Assembly (NCBI GenBank): GCA_022661535.1
Contig: JAKULF010000004.1
Location: 682,001 to 746,000 of the forward strand
Source of the DNA: Eutypa lata
Taxonomy: Eukaryota; Ascomycota; Sordariomycetes; Xylariales; Diatrypaceae
Length of the DNA stretch: 64,000 nucleotides
Direction of reading: 5' to 3'
Positions 1-13,437 of this stretch are shown piece after piece. Both the position numbers and the translations under genes were made by a program. The notes under the pieces are model-generated. The model saw nothing but the letters and a program-made list of their open reading frames with translations, did no database searches and was not told the origin of the DNA. Each line of letters opens with the position of its first letter. Position 1 is the stretch's first letter.

Positions 1-392
1 AGGAAAAAAAAAAAACCCTTCCCCTTTCCAGACCGGAGAAAACAAAGACCTCATATATAACGATGTGTTGTTGTGTATGTGTTGTTGTGTGCATGGATGA
101 CGATATGCGTCCAGGTGAGAAATCGGTCCTGGTTCGTTCGAGAGAAGAAATGTAAAAACAAACAAACAAACGGAGGGGTAACGCCGAAAAAGATACACCC
201 CTTGTAAAAGTTTTTTTTGCCGAAAGCCTCATGTTTCCGTGTCGTCAAAGGCCTGAACACCAATGCTGATGCTGAGATGGCACTGATTCCTCGCCGTAAT
301 TACCAACCGCCCCAAACACCAAATTTTTGCTGATACAAGAACTCCTAATCTTCAACCGTATTGGTGTACCGCGCCTGGAGTTCTTCGGGTCC
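1..392. other. downstream flank of the first gene
   Basis: This stretch holds the probable 3' untranslated region of the minus-strand gene that ends at 393. The plus-strand start is A/T-rich with an A run near position 5. I see no coding region, RNA gene or repeat that can be supported. Confidence 0.5.
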
Positions 393-2178
393 CTAACCCC
401 AAACACTGGCCTGAACTCCCAGACTGGATTTGTTACCCCAGACGCCGGAGCGGTTGCCCCATCCATTATAACCATCGGCAGCGGCGCTCGGTGGGTTGGA
501 AGGCGCACCGGAAGTCTGGTTGCCCTGCGCGTTCTCCTCGCCGCCATTTGACGCTGTGAAGCCATGGCTTAGTGGTGAAGGTAACGGGGTTGTAGAGCGC
601 TTGTTGAGAGCAGGATTCGGCGCCTGGGATGTTGCGGACGGACGAGTACCGATCGGGGCTACCGCATTGCCAGATTGGGCTGGCTTCTCTGAAGACAGGC
701 CCTGCCGCGGGGGAGAGCCGCCAGTCGGGGACGAGTTGCTCGTGCGATTAGCTTGCTGACCAATAGCACCTTCGAAGGCACCCAGGTTAGTGGTCGGGTT
801 GGATTGCGGGCTGGCATTGTCAGCACGTGATTGTCCCTCGCCGGCTTGCGGTCCGGCGCCAGGTGCACCGCCTCGGGCATAGTCGTAGGCGAGCGGAGAA
901 GGGCCACGAAGAGACGAGGAAGCCGGTGGTAGACCAGGAGCACCCGAACGCGGGGCGCTATTCTCATCGACGTACTGGCCTTCACCACCATACAGAGCAC
1001 TACGTTGGCGAGCAATCAAGTCGCGACGGTCACCTTCCGACATACCACCGGGACTCAGAGTGCGATCGGGCTTGCCGTTATAGGAAGAACTATCTGACAG
1101 GGCATCTAGGGAAACCAAGAGTTAGCATGTCTCGTTGAAACAGATGGAAGACGTGGCAATGGAGTGGGTGACAACTGGTCACGGCATATGGAGTGAGTGT
1201 TTTGCACGGTGGATCATGAGGAAGAAGAAGCATCGCGGGCCTTTGTACAGAATCCAAGGACATTGAACATGATGGCTCCGCCGAGAGAACTCGTTGGTAT
1301 CTTTTTGTTTGATTTTGCAATGGAAATCTGGTGCTATACAGAAGAGGGCGGCCTACTTCGGTTGTATTGCTGCTCTTGATGATAGTTGCGAAGCTCTCGC
1401 TCCCGCTGAGCCGCCATCCTCCGCTTGGCCTGCATCATCTGCTCCGCCTCGTTGGAACCGCGCGAGCTCTGGTGGCGTTGCGCCGCGTAGAAGTTCTGCA
1501 GGTTCGGGCCAGAGTGACCGCCGGCCCGCGGGTCACCGAAATCGGTTACCGAGTGGTTTCGAGGACCGCCATGGCCGGATACACCTCGACCATCTATCGA
1601 AATGTTAGTCCTTAACCCCTATATTACAAGCCTTCCGGGTGAATGGTGTATATAAACTCCCCTTTCCGGAAGAGAGGCGGATAAGGGGCAAACTCACGAC
1701 GCGGCAGTCCGCCAAACATCTTCCCGCTCTTGACGAGGTTGTCGATAGCACGCTCGACCTCTATTAGCAATATTTGTTAGCGATCCGACCTTGATAGATG
1801 TGGGCTCGGCAGCAGTGGCATCGCTGGAATGCGTATTCTAAAAGCATGTGCTGTCAAGCCTTCCAACACACGTATCAGAAGGCATCCTCTTTAATGTATG
1901 CATTTGTCGAGCATGCGCTTGTCCACAAATTCCACCCAACCCCTGATTCTAACGTACCCTCAATCTGATAGGAAAAGGCGGTCGATTCTTCGCGAGGAAT
2001 CGCAGAGCTAGCACCTACAAAGCACAGTCAATTGGAAAGTCCGGATTGGTTCAAGTGGTGGTATTTTATACTAACCGGACCGAGCAGGAGGGGGAGGTGG
2101 AGGGGGAGTCTGGTGATCCCACGTAGCCTGACCAGGACCGGCAGTTGGCCATTGAGATTCTCCGTAGTACTGCGACAT
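393..2178 (-). CDS. conserved fungal low-complexity protein, function unknown (five exons)
   Basis: Minus-strand exons are 2076-2178, 1958-2014, 1698-1760, 1357-1593 and 393-1105. Codon phase closes at every junction, giving 390 residues. The N-terminus begins MSQYYGESQW and has a proline run. A short ordered block (FSYQIEEVERAIDNLVKSGK, about residues 47-66) follows, then a charged Gln/Arg-rich helix-like segment around AEQMMQAKRRMAAQRERELR. Next comes a second block, RRDLIARQRSALYG. The rest is Ser/Pro/Gly/Asn-rich and probably disordered, ending in a Trp/Gly-rich tail (SLGVQASVWG). From memory this arrangement is widespread in filamentous ascomycetes as an uncharacterised protein, but I recall no tested function. 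There is no signal peptide and no membrane segment, so a cytosolic or nuclear location is likely. The start codon is the first ATG of the first exon. Confidence 0.8.
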
Positions 2179-5100
2179 TGTTGTCTCGAACTATTATTTT
2201 TTCTCGGTATTGAAGAGAGGTTGGAAACGGTTGTCGCAAAAGAGTCTGAACGTGTGCTGCTCGTAGGGGATGACAGGAGGTGTGGCTTTGTCCAACAATG
2301 TACAGGACAATGAGACTACTGTGTATTTTCCGTCGTTACTTCTTTCAGTCTATGAATTGGTTGTGATTAGCTCTTAGTCAATTAATTGAGAGTAAAAGAA
2401 TGAAGAATAGAATGGTGAGTAACATAAAAGATCAATAATGACCTGAGAGAATGGAATCGCAACCATGGAGGGGCATTAGATTGGACATGCTGTTTGTGCG
2501 GTGAAAAAAGATGGTGGTGTATTTGAAATGGACTTTTGCGACTTTCTCCGCCAGGTTGGTTGGACTTTTTAATTTCGCGCCAGACCGTCTCAACAGTTTA
2601 AATTGGATTCGTCAAGCAAATCCGGAGCACCACTTTCTAATCCATTCACGATTGTTTGATTGACTTATTGAATAAGAAAATAACAAGGCGCAAATAGGGA
2701 AAATATAAATAAATGCAGTTGCAGGTTCAGCTTGATCCAGTAAAGCGTGTTGATTTTGGCAAAGTTACAGTCCAACGGTAGAACAGGGGGGGACTTAAAA
2801 AAATAAAATAATAAAATAATAGACAACAGATTGACAGACTGACAGACAGTGTTTGTCTTTTCGGCTATGACTTACCTCGTAACAAAAATGCCCGGAAATT
2901 CTTTAGTCTGATAATGTTTCAGACACGGGATGCTACAGGAATCAAAAAGAAAAAAGGAAGGGACGGCAGCACAGAAACGCGCGCACTCAAATGTATCGGG
3001 AATTGAGGGATTGGAGGGGATGGTATATGAGATGGAGAATATGCTAAGGTTGGTATGGTAGGAGAATTAAAGTAAATGGGAGTCGGTCGACGATAGGAAG
3101 CCGGTCCTTTTTTGGGGGGGATGGATAAAAAGGCCAGAGACGAAAAGAAAAAAAAAAGTTCGTTTCTTGCCAGAGACCCAAGTCCCCAGTATTTGTTAAG
3201 TACATGTACGAATAGGTAGTCGAGTTGTATCAATGCCCAGGTGATGGGCAGGGAAATGTCGGAGGGGTGTAGGTGGGAACGGGGACGGATACGCATTCCG
3301 AATGTATCTTTGTACATACTTACATGCTACATACATCTGAGGAATTCACTTGGATGTGTTTCTTTTGCCGTTAATGATCGGTTACCAGATTTCCAGATTA
3401 GTTAACTATATATATATATATATATATGCATACATCAAGCATACTACCTCATAGAACTTGGTCACTGTAGGTGCGTAGGTACTAGGTGCGTAGGTACTGT
3501 AGTTATGGACTGAAAGTTAAGTCGTTTAAATATCATGGATCTACGGATGTAACTGATGGCAACACGGCGCAAATTGAGAATAATTTAATGTAATATAGGT
3601 AACTATGTACATACCTATGTAGAATTCCGCTCCGGTAACTGGGTAGATACTTCATCTGGAGCTTTATTTTCCTTTTCCTACCACGTTTTAGGTAGCAAAA
3701 TTGGAAAGGGGAAGGTAATTTGCACGTGGAGAAAAATGGGAAGGATTGGAAGTACCTAATACATCTCATTATTATCTTTTCCATCTCCTTAGGCCTTAAC
3801 TATTAGAAATTGTACATACACCCTCCTACCTTATATACCTATCCTCAGAGGTAGGTACATGTGGTCGGTGTTGTGGTGTTACCCTCATCTTGTTCTAGGT
3901 TACAGTAATAGGTCATTGCTCAATTTAAATAACAACATATTCTTTATTGCTATCTTATTCTTATCATTATCACTTATGTTTTATCATATTTCGGGTTTTG
4001 GTAACACTGTTGTTATGTGTTGAGGTGACCGCCCTTCCATGTTCTACTGTTACGTATCATCTTGTCCACTTGCAAGGTATTAGCCCTGAATATCGTACTG
4101 TTCTTCCGAAATAGAATAGGTTTTGTTCGAGGGAGCCTTTCATGCTCAACCTCAATACCTCTTTTACATATTGGATGCTCCCATCTAGACATGAATATAT
4201 TGATTTTACTTATTGCAGACCAGCAAAACATTACTACATACCTGACCTACCCTTGGTTGTGATTCTCAAACGGATTAACGGAATAACGGCATAACTGTGC
4301 GTCTCACACCGGCTCAACGTTTCACCTCAAGAGGTCCCCCACGACAGCAATTCGGTGCTCACAAGTCGGAAACCAACAACGTACAGCGATCAACTCACTG
4401 CCTTTTCTTTCCTTTCCGCGCTGTCGGTAATAACCCCCCCATGGGTATGAGGTTCGATATTGGGTTTCGGAAGTTTTTAAGACATTTGTCTTTCAGAACC
4501 CTGGGGGTATATAGTAAGGTTGGTTTCTGCTTTATTAAGAGAAAGCGACGTTGTCAACTCGACCTTGCGATGCGCGCTGCACATGGCATTCTCCAGGTCA
4601 CCATGCAATTGTTGGATGTACCAGCTACATTCAGTTGCTTATACCTACACAATGGTCCGATCTCACTAAGGAATAAGAGCTCGCTCGGTTCGTTGGAAGA
4701 CAAGGGCCTACCCAGTTGGCGGTGGAAACGCTAGGGAGCGGGTAAGTTGGATCACCATTGGTTCTGTGCGTTGTTGACGATGGGGCCCGATATCTCCATC
4801 CAGTAACGTCGCCATCGAAGCTTTCGTCACTGTGCAGCAGATACCTCACAATTCTTTCCTTTCTTCTCTTATTATTCCTTTCCTTCTTACAAATTAAACA
4901 TCCTATCTCCAAGGCGCCGGGCCACACAAGCTCTTATCTTACATGAAACTCCAGCACCAACAGATCACGGTAAATCTCGAGACCTTCCGCATATTAACTG
5001 ACTTACGAGAATAACATGTCGCATGTACAACATATAATATAACATGGCATTGAATAACATCGTATATCACAGTGACCGGGTTTTATATCTCCCTACCTAT

Positions 5101-8100
5101 TTTACATATTTATTAGGTGTTGGTTCGGTCTTACCCGAGTTGCGATGCGGTACCTCGGCGAGATCGTTCCCTATTGCTGCTTGAGTTAGGGGATTTCGCT
5201 ATCTGCTTACCCAAGACGGATAGGTGCCCGGTGTCGCGTGTCGGTCATTGATTTAGCGGACTGTTTTTTCTTCTGTCCCTTTAAATTGCTATATCCACCT
5301 CCTATTCTCCACGAACCCCATGTTTTAGATTATACCGTTGAACTCGGTAGAAAGGTAAAATCCTTTTTGTTTGGATTCAGTGCCGACTCCTTCACCTGTC
5401 GCACTCTTGTTACAATTGAGGCTCGTTTCAGCCTCAATCACGGTCTGTCAAAACGACATTCCTCGGATCACATTACTGTGATGGATTGTACTGTTCCTTA
5501 TGATGACCCTCACAGAGCCCTTGGGTGTAGCGTTTATATGAATGACAGACTGGTTCAACAAATACCTACCTACACCTACCTACCTTGCAGTAGTTGAATT
5601 CGGTAATGGTGATAGTGAACCCCCTTTTCCCCTCCCATGCCAATTTCCTAGCTCACCACTAAGAAAGGGAAGTCTTGTAGCTTTCCCAACGCTTGGCTGA
5701 CGATGGTCTGCCTGTACTGTACCATGGTCCGATTTCTAATTCCACGGGACTATGATTAAACAACAACGTTTTGGGGAAAGACAAGGAAGGGACTCGCTCA
5801 TGTGGTCCCCACTCACCCATGCCGCCACGACAAGCCCATAGGCCATCAGCCGGGAGCTTGGGCCATTTATTCTCTAATAGGCACCTTTCTCGAAACACTT
5901 TATGCTTGGGAGATTCCTTCGTGCCTTAAGGTAGTACCTCCTATTACTCCTATGTGTGTATGTACATAGTTATTACCTAACCCTACTACATACACACTCC
6001 ATTCTCTATACCACGTATAGCTATTAGGTAACAATCAATCTCATCGATCACCACGAAGTCACAAAGCAGTTGTCATTTTCCGTCTCGCAGTTCATCGCCA
6101 AGGATGTGAGGTTGTATGATCTGTGATCCTCTCGAATGTATGTAGTAACGAGCTTTCAATATGGCCATCCAGATTGATTCACATGTACTTGATGCAGGGC
6201 TTGACGCAATCCTTGACGCAAACATTTTTGCAGCCGTCCGTCAAAGGTCAAAGTCATATGCAGTTCATACAAAGCCTAAAGAAATGATTCGGCAGAAGCA
6301 AGCTACGGCCGCGTGGGGGTACATTGCGAAAGGCGCTTCGGTTCAATGAGACGGGATAAATTCCGGCCATCAAATATATGTAGAAATGTCCCCCCTTCCC
6401 TCCCCCAGGCCCGACAAAAAACCTTTGCCCGCATGTTCAGGTCTCTCTTATACCATCCAAACGACCCGGCCATAGACGGCCATGCATGCATGTATGCATG
6501 CACATCACGTCCAATGCCCTCGGCTCAATGTCCGTCTCAAGCGCTGGATGGTCGCCAATTGATTCCGGCTTCCGGGGTTAAATAATCAAGTGACAAGCGG
6601 GCATATTCACGATATTGCCAATTCGCTCACCACTATGTTCCTAGATGGGACGCTGGAACTATTCCTACATGCCATGGATTTACAGTTATATTCTTCGGAT
6701 GGTTCAACGGCTTATTTCCGTGCTCCATCGTACCTAAAGGTTAGAATCATGTCCGAGAAGCTACATAACCACCTCTTGGTAGCTTGGGCCGGCTTACAGT
6801 AGATTCTCCCATTGTGGAGCTCCGACTTTGGAACGTCACCTGAGGACCCAAACACTATAGGAATTATACCACTTGGCTACAGCCACCGGGTTCGGCGCAA
6901 GATGCATTGTGCTCCGAGTTAGGAACTAGGCAGGCAACTAGGAGTTAAACGGCTGCATGCAACTCGCAACTTACACCTTCGTACACATCCTGGGGTAATA
7001 CAGAAGACAAACCCTTACCCACAAACGATGTCTCGAATAGTTACATTATAGAAATAAACAAGTGCTAGCCAGTACCAACGGTGATAATAGTTCTTTCAGG
7101 AGTCTACTGCAAGTAAGATCGGGAAAGATCCGAGAGCACGGAATGGATAGTCTAGGCGTGGGCCTTGACGGTCAGACCCAACTCTATCTCACCAGGCTAT
7201 CTTTGCCCGCCATAGCCTAACTTATGTATGTAAGTATACATCCTAACTATGTAGGTAGATACATACTTATGTATACTTCGTAGTGGTGGTGTATTTCGGG
7301 ATGCATACCGGGCATCATGCCCACCACTATCACGATTATCATACAACTCCGAACAATACCCTCGTCAGTTGTTGTTTCGCTCTACGTACAAACCATAGAA
7401 TTATAATAATAATAATAATAAAAGTTTCTACGTAGGTACAAGAGGCAAAATGATCAGAGCTATTCGTACAATACCCCTGTTTTTTCTCTCAAGCGCAGTT
7501 AGCGGCGTCTAATTGAATTCGGCAAACGCCTAACTAACCTGCTAACTAACGTTAACTAACTGCTGATAGAGAGAGACGGATCGTGGTGAGTATCTCCGAT
7601 CAACCGGTTCTACACGACGAGTACCTACCTTTATATTCTCCACCGTCATGATAGACCATTGCTTTGCTAATACGTGCATACATAGTACATAACTCGACCG
7701 ACGCGCCCACCCACAGCTTTCAAATATACATATCTACTGTAGGCCGAGATATTACCCAAATCGCTCGTCAAGTTGCCGAGCCAATCATACAGGACACACA
7801 ATCTTGGCTGTCCTCATACATATAACTACATCCTATGTATCTACAGTACCATTTTTTATACTGGTCGATATTGCTGCCAGTGCTAAGGTTCACTTGACTG
7901 GCCGTCCAATCCAACCTATTTCATCATGAGCTTCCCAAACCGGTAACCTACTCCTTTCCCTAACGCACCCCGATCCCCCGCACCTTTTACCACATTGATC
8001 GAAATGGCTTTCAAATCAGTCTACTCCGACTCCACTCCATCATGTAATGTATGCTATGTATGCAATGCTGACCCGTATGTAAGAAGGGAAAAGAAGTAAG

Positions 8101-11100
8101 AAATGGCGCTCCGAGCACCTGATTGGCCGCCGCGATTTTACATCTCCCGAGATCCTGAGCGGAGTATCTAATTACATGGTTTGCATCGTTTGAGTGAGTT
8201 CAGACCTGCAAGTCAATTATAACTACCTCCCTATCACGGTCTCCATCTCAAGAGGACGACAAGAGAGAGAAAGGGGATCCCCGCAATACTGCCGTTCGAA
8301 GACGAGGGTGGAGGGGAGCCTCAACCCAAAAAGAGAGAGGGAAAAATCCCCGATTATTTGACCTACCGTAGTTTACACGACGCACTCGATTACCGGCGCT
8401 CTGTCACCCTGCGACTGTGGCATCTGTAGGTACCAAAAATACGGCAGCGCCTCGCATGGTCCGAGAAGCTCCGAGCTCAGGGCTAAATTATATTGGTTGT
8501 CGTCATCGACGACTCTTTTTGTCGGCCTCGAATCTTTATTTCTTCACGGCCGTACGGTGATCCATGGTTGTTCCCTTGATGGACACTCGGCCAATAAAGA
8601 TCCACCACCGACTATTATTGAGTCACGATAATCCCTTTCATAAGAAAACAAACCAAATTCGAGTGTTAGCTGTGTTGCGTCTTCAAAAGCTTTACCTACC
8701 GGCCGCTATTTCCCGTGTGATGATTGGCGCTGCTGTCCTTCTACAATCTTATTTATATGTATATCCCTTTTGAAACCTGTCTTCTCAAGGTAGGCATACG
8801 TCAAGACCGACCGGAGGTTCTCTATTTTTCTTCTTCTTTTCTCCAGAGCTAGAACCCTGCCGTCCGTATTCCCCCGGAACGTTCATTTCGTACGCCCGGG
8901 TCGGCTAGCTCGCCCAGTGGCCACACAGACAGCAAGCCGATGGGTGTTCACACACACACACACACACATCCCCAACTCCAGACAGGAAGGAGTACAATTG
9001 GACGTTTGCTGCTTGCCTGTCATCTCGGGAGCCGGGACGAAATGCTACCTTACCCTCGAATCGGTCATCTCCCAGTTATGTATGGCGTACCTATGTCCAG
9101 AGTGACAAATTTTTTCCAAGTTAATAGTCGAGGTCTTCCAAGCTACGGGCGAACACAGTGACATTACCAAACTTTTTTATTTTTTTTCCTACGTCTTTTT
9201 TTGTTCCCCGGTGGCACCGGAACACCAGAACGAACTTCTCCCTGGTGCCACCGACCGGTTCAAGGTGTGGCAAGTGTCATCTCCCTTTATCCCCCTTTCT
9301 TTTCTTTGCCTTCCAGACTGCGTCTGCTGCTATTGCTGCAGTCGGGAGGGAAAAAAACGTGCCACGACCTACCTATACATAGTTAGAGCTTGGTCTATTG
9401 TTTTGTAGCCGCAGCTTAGTTTGCATAGGTCTGCATATGGGAATATATAGGCAGCTGGGTACTTAGGTATGTATGTATGTATTACCATGCAGATGGATGT
9501 GCTGCTCGCATCATGCACGAAGGGGTGTGATGAGGGGGAGGGGAGCGGAGGGAAAGCATAGGCAGATGAGGTGAAGAGGGGTCCAGTAACTTGTAAGCGC
9601 TTGTACCCGTCCGACCACTCACATCCCGCCCTCCTTGCAGAATTGCTAGAACAATTCCATTACCAGCAAGCAGGAGAGGAGTGGCGGTCCCCCCCCTTAT
9701 CCCCACAACCAGTACTACTTTTTCTACCACTACCACCACCATCACTGCTATCGCCACCACCACCATCGTCGTAAAGCTTGCGTCGTCGTTCGTTATGGCT
9801 CCGCTGGTTGCTACCTACTGGTCACCGCTACACTCCATCCATCCACCCATCCATTCATCCATCAATCAATCTATCCTTCCATGGATTTGGTGTAGTATAG
9901 TGTAGTGTGGTGTGGTGTGGCTACGTACGAGTGAGTGACCCCGCGTTCGAAAGGATTAGACTGGGTGGGGCCCCGATCCGGCCCTTTTTTTTCTTCTTCT
10001 TTGTTGCCTTATGCCTGTCTTTCGTTGCTTTGGGTGCCAACCAGGGTGCTCATGCTGCAGCGATGACATAGACGATTTTCGCCTGCATGCGATTCTTGGC
10101 TGAATGTCTACCTACATAATGTAGTTAAGTATACTACCTACGTACGGTTTCTTCGGCAGAAGATGGGTTCGAGCTGCTTTGCTTGATGTCGGCCCAGCGT
10201 ATCAACGTACATACCAGCGTAATGATTAGTAAGTAAAAAGTGTTGCATTCACGTGTTGTATTGTACTGTCCAACAAACCAAGTGTTGATAATTTGATGTT
10301 GCTCTTAAGATTTGACTATTAGGTATATCTTAATGTCATATGTTATTTATAATGCTTATAGGATATATGTGGTATATTGTAAACAATCGTGTTATCCCAG
10401 TTCTCAGGCATGTAGGTCACACATATCGAAGAGTAGGTTGCTTGTTCCAACAAACGAGATAAAAGGCAAACCGCACGTTTTATAGATAGTACTTTTAATG
10501 CCACTGTAAAATCGACTACTTACTTGATCTCTCCCTTTCGCTGCCTTCTAGACATCATGATTCTCCCTGATATTCCATCAATCCCCTTTTCAGGTCTTCG
10601 TCCGGTTACTCACTCCGCCTTAGGCCAACACAGATGGTTTACTGTCCGTAATGATCGATAGAATAATAAAGGTAATTGCACCGTCAGCCATGATGATAGA
10701 TACAGCCGGCCTTGCCGCCGTGAAACGAAAGGATCGAGTAAAAATTATGTTCAATCGTAACTTCAAGCTTTCATTAAGATCAATACCTGAAACTGTTGAA
10801 TGCTGTCGCCGCCGGTATTTCCATCCTGGACCTGTCCCATTTAAACAAACACATCGTAACCTTGCTCCTCAACGGAGGGATATTATACAAACACGAGCTG
10901 TAACTATGCGGTGTCCCGTCGGCTCCCCTTTCTCCTCTCATATACGCCCTTGTGTTCCTCGCCCATTTCAAAGGGGTTGGTTGATGTGGTCTAAGAATGA
11001 AAAGTAATAAGGGCAAGATATCGAAAAGACAGGATAGCAGAGGATCACCTGGACTCCGAAGAGCGTCGTTGCCGTGGTACGGTTCTCTGATTATACCCTA

Positions 11101-11932
11101 ACCTGAGAATGCCTAGGATGTGCTAGTGAGGACACAGTTTGCAAGCAGTGGAACTTCCTTCCTAGAAGTTGAAAACGCCGCTGCTGCGAGAGGGAAAGCA
11201 CGGAAAGCACGAGAGGAGCGTAGTCCTTGCTGTAGGTTCTATGTTCTGAAGCCTTATATGAAGGGGGTTCGTATGGTAACTCCTCAACCATTCCGACACT
11301 GATGTTAGTTCAAAGAGAAACTACCTGCTCCCTTTAACTCCCTAATAGTTCTAACTACCTTGCGGCCAAGATAGGTTGGGATAGTAGTTGTGCAGCCCTA
11401 TAGTTTGGTAAGTAGGCACACTAGTATTATCCAATGTCTAGCATTACTAAGTCACGAAACTACGTAAATAGTAACGTTCCCGCAAATAGCCTTAACCAGT
11501 TTACTAACATTCTGTTTGCCTCTTCTTGCACACCACATCTTCTATATTTTGGAGGTTTCCTTGTAGTGAAGGCATCTGGATAGTGGTAGCATATTTACTT
11601 TGAACGAGAGTTTCGAAACTCACCGGCAAAACCTAAAGGACAAGGCACTATATGTCCTGCTTATTTTGTTATACCTGAAGACCTTCCTAGCGAAGACATT
11701 AGATACATAATTGCAACTTGGACAAGTAAACTCCGATAGGTGCAAGAACAAGGTAGAAGTGAAAAGTTGCATTATTTAGATTAATACAAAACTGAACCCA
11801 AAGCTTGGAGTTCGTTAATAAGTTAATAAAAAAAAGGAAACACTTTTATCTAGAAATTGAACACCTAAATAATTTTTAGAGCCGGTTTTCTCTAGCTTTA
11901 TATCCGGTATGCTTCTATACAACCCTTCCGTT
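2179..11932. other. 9.7 kb stretch without a supportable gene
   Basis: No open frame here shows domain motifs, conserved-looking composition or a consistent splice pattern. It is built of ordinary mixed-composition DNA rich in short TACCTA, TACGTA and GTATGTA motifs. Small microsatellites lie at about 3409-3427 (TA), 7400-7420 (ATA) and 8949-8969 (AC), with CT- and T-rich tracts near 8820-8850 and 9170-9200. The left part must carry the promoter and 5' UTR of the gene starting at 2178. A patch near 11650-11850 reads as a weakly protein-like frame with stops and could be decayed coding sequence, but I could not assign it. A non-coding transcript cannot be excluded. Confidence 0.5.
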
Positions 11933-13437
11933 CTATACTCCCTGCGCCTTCAGGAAATCGAAAACCATCTCAAAAGCCTGCGGAGCGACCTCGTGCAAGT
12001 TGAGGTCATGTCTGTAACAAGAAGGTTAGAACCATGTTTCCTTGATATCATCCGTCTTGAGAACAAAAATAAGAGAATAAAAGGAAAACATATATAGAAA
12101 CTCACCCAGCGGGAAGGTCATCCACGATCTCGACAGCCCGAGCGCCCGAGAACAGATCCCTCGTGGCGTCCAAGACACCCACGCAGTTGCCCCCGCAGGC
12201 CGAGACGTCGAACTGGCCCTGCAGCACCAGCACGGGGGCCTCGACGCGCTCGAAGTGCACCGTGGTGCCCAGCAGGGACGGCAGCTCGCCGACGGCGAAC
12301 GGCTCGCTGCCCACGGCGTGGGCCCACTCGGCGACGCGGCGCTCGAAGTAGCCGGCCGCGAAGTACGCGTACGTCTCGGCGTAGAGGTCCGAGGACGCCA
12401 GGTACCCCGGGTCGAGGGAGCCCCACCGCGCGGGGTCCTGGAGCCGCGCCACGCGGAACCCCGACCCCGCCACGAACGGCCCGAAGTACGAGAAGTTGCC
12501 GCTGAAGCCCGTCAGCACCACCGCGTCTACTGCGGATGCGGAGGCTGGCGATCCCGCCGTCTGCGCTGAGATGTACGCCCCGTAGCTGTGGCCCACGAGC
12601 GCGATCTTGCTTGCGTTGCGCGCGTGCCGCGCGTAGTCGATTAGCGAGTCGAGGACCGCTGTCTCGACTTGGAATTGCGCGTCGTTGAGGGCGTCGATTC
12701 TGCGTAGGTTGTTAGTCAATTAGGCTGACTTGGATTTGCAGTGTGTGTTCAAAGCGGCGGGGTTCTCTACGTACTTGGAAGATGAGCCTACACCGATACG
12801 GTCGTAGCTTAGGACCGAGTACCCGGCGCTTACTGCTGCGTCGACGAAGCTGTACTTCTCCGCACCTTCGAAGGTGGGACGCCAGTATCTATGAGGATGG
12901 TTAGGGGACTCTTGGGGGAAAAAAACGAGTGATGGCCTGGGTAATAGCGTACAGTTTAGACTCGATGATACCGTGTGTTAGGACGAGGGTTGGACCCCCG
13001 GTCCCGCATAGAGTGGCTCCTATCATATAGGTGCTGTTTACGGGCCCAGACGTCGTTCCAGCGATTGGGAGTGGGGCGTCGGGGAACCCAGAATCGCGGC
13101 GTGTGAGGTTAAACGTGAGCGATGCGGCATCCCAGTCATCGTTTACTGTCGCCTGCCCAGATATGTCAGTGTCTTGCCTCAACTTAATTTAGACTGTAGC
13201 ATCACTGCTCAGAGAGGAAGGGGAGAAGCATACTGTCAAAGTGTTAGCTTTTAGAACTTGCGGGAAGAGAGAATCATTGAGACCCTGGTAATAAGTTGAT
13301 ATTCACTTACCATTGATGATAAAGCGCGGTACCGATACCGAGACAGGAATTTGAACTTCCTCGCATACTGGCAATGTAGGATATGGCCTGGCAAGGGCGC
13401 CAAAGGCCAAACTGAGTGCCACGATAAACTTGTACAT
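11933..13437 (-). CDS. secreted alpha/beta hydrolase (five exons)
   Basis: Exons are 13311-13437, 13172*-12953, 12775-12888, 12106-12699 and 11933-12011 (* acceptor chosen by phase). All phases close, giving 377 residues. The N-terminus MYKFIVALSLAFGALA is a signal peptide, so the enzyme should enter the secretory pathway. The AB-hydrolase fold is shown by an oxyanion-type segment LVLTHGIIESKLYW, a YDRIGVGSS turn, the nucleophile elbow GHSYG (Ser192), an acidic residue in LQGQFDVSACG (Asp318) and the catalytic His353 in AGHDLNLHE. That histidine lies in the small last exon and appears only after splicing. The triad is therefore complete. Substrate cannot be read from the sequence; an esterase, lipase or related hydrolase are all possible. 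The 4th exon is strikingly GC-rich compared with its flanks. Confidence 0.85.

Noticed and set aside
2919..3317. 132-codon minus-strand frame
   Set aside because: Pro/Ser/Phe-rich with runs from poly-T tracts, no domain, no signal peptide, no splice context.
4297..4734. 145-codon plus-strand frame
   Set aside because: Composition resembles random frame and no recognisable motif is present; kept as non-coding.
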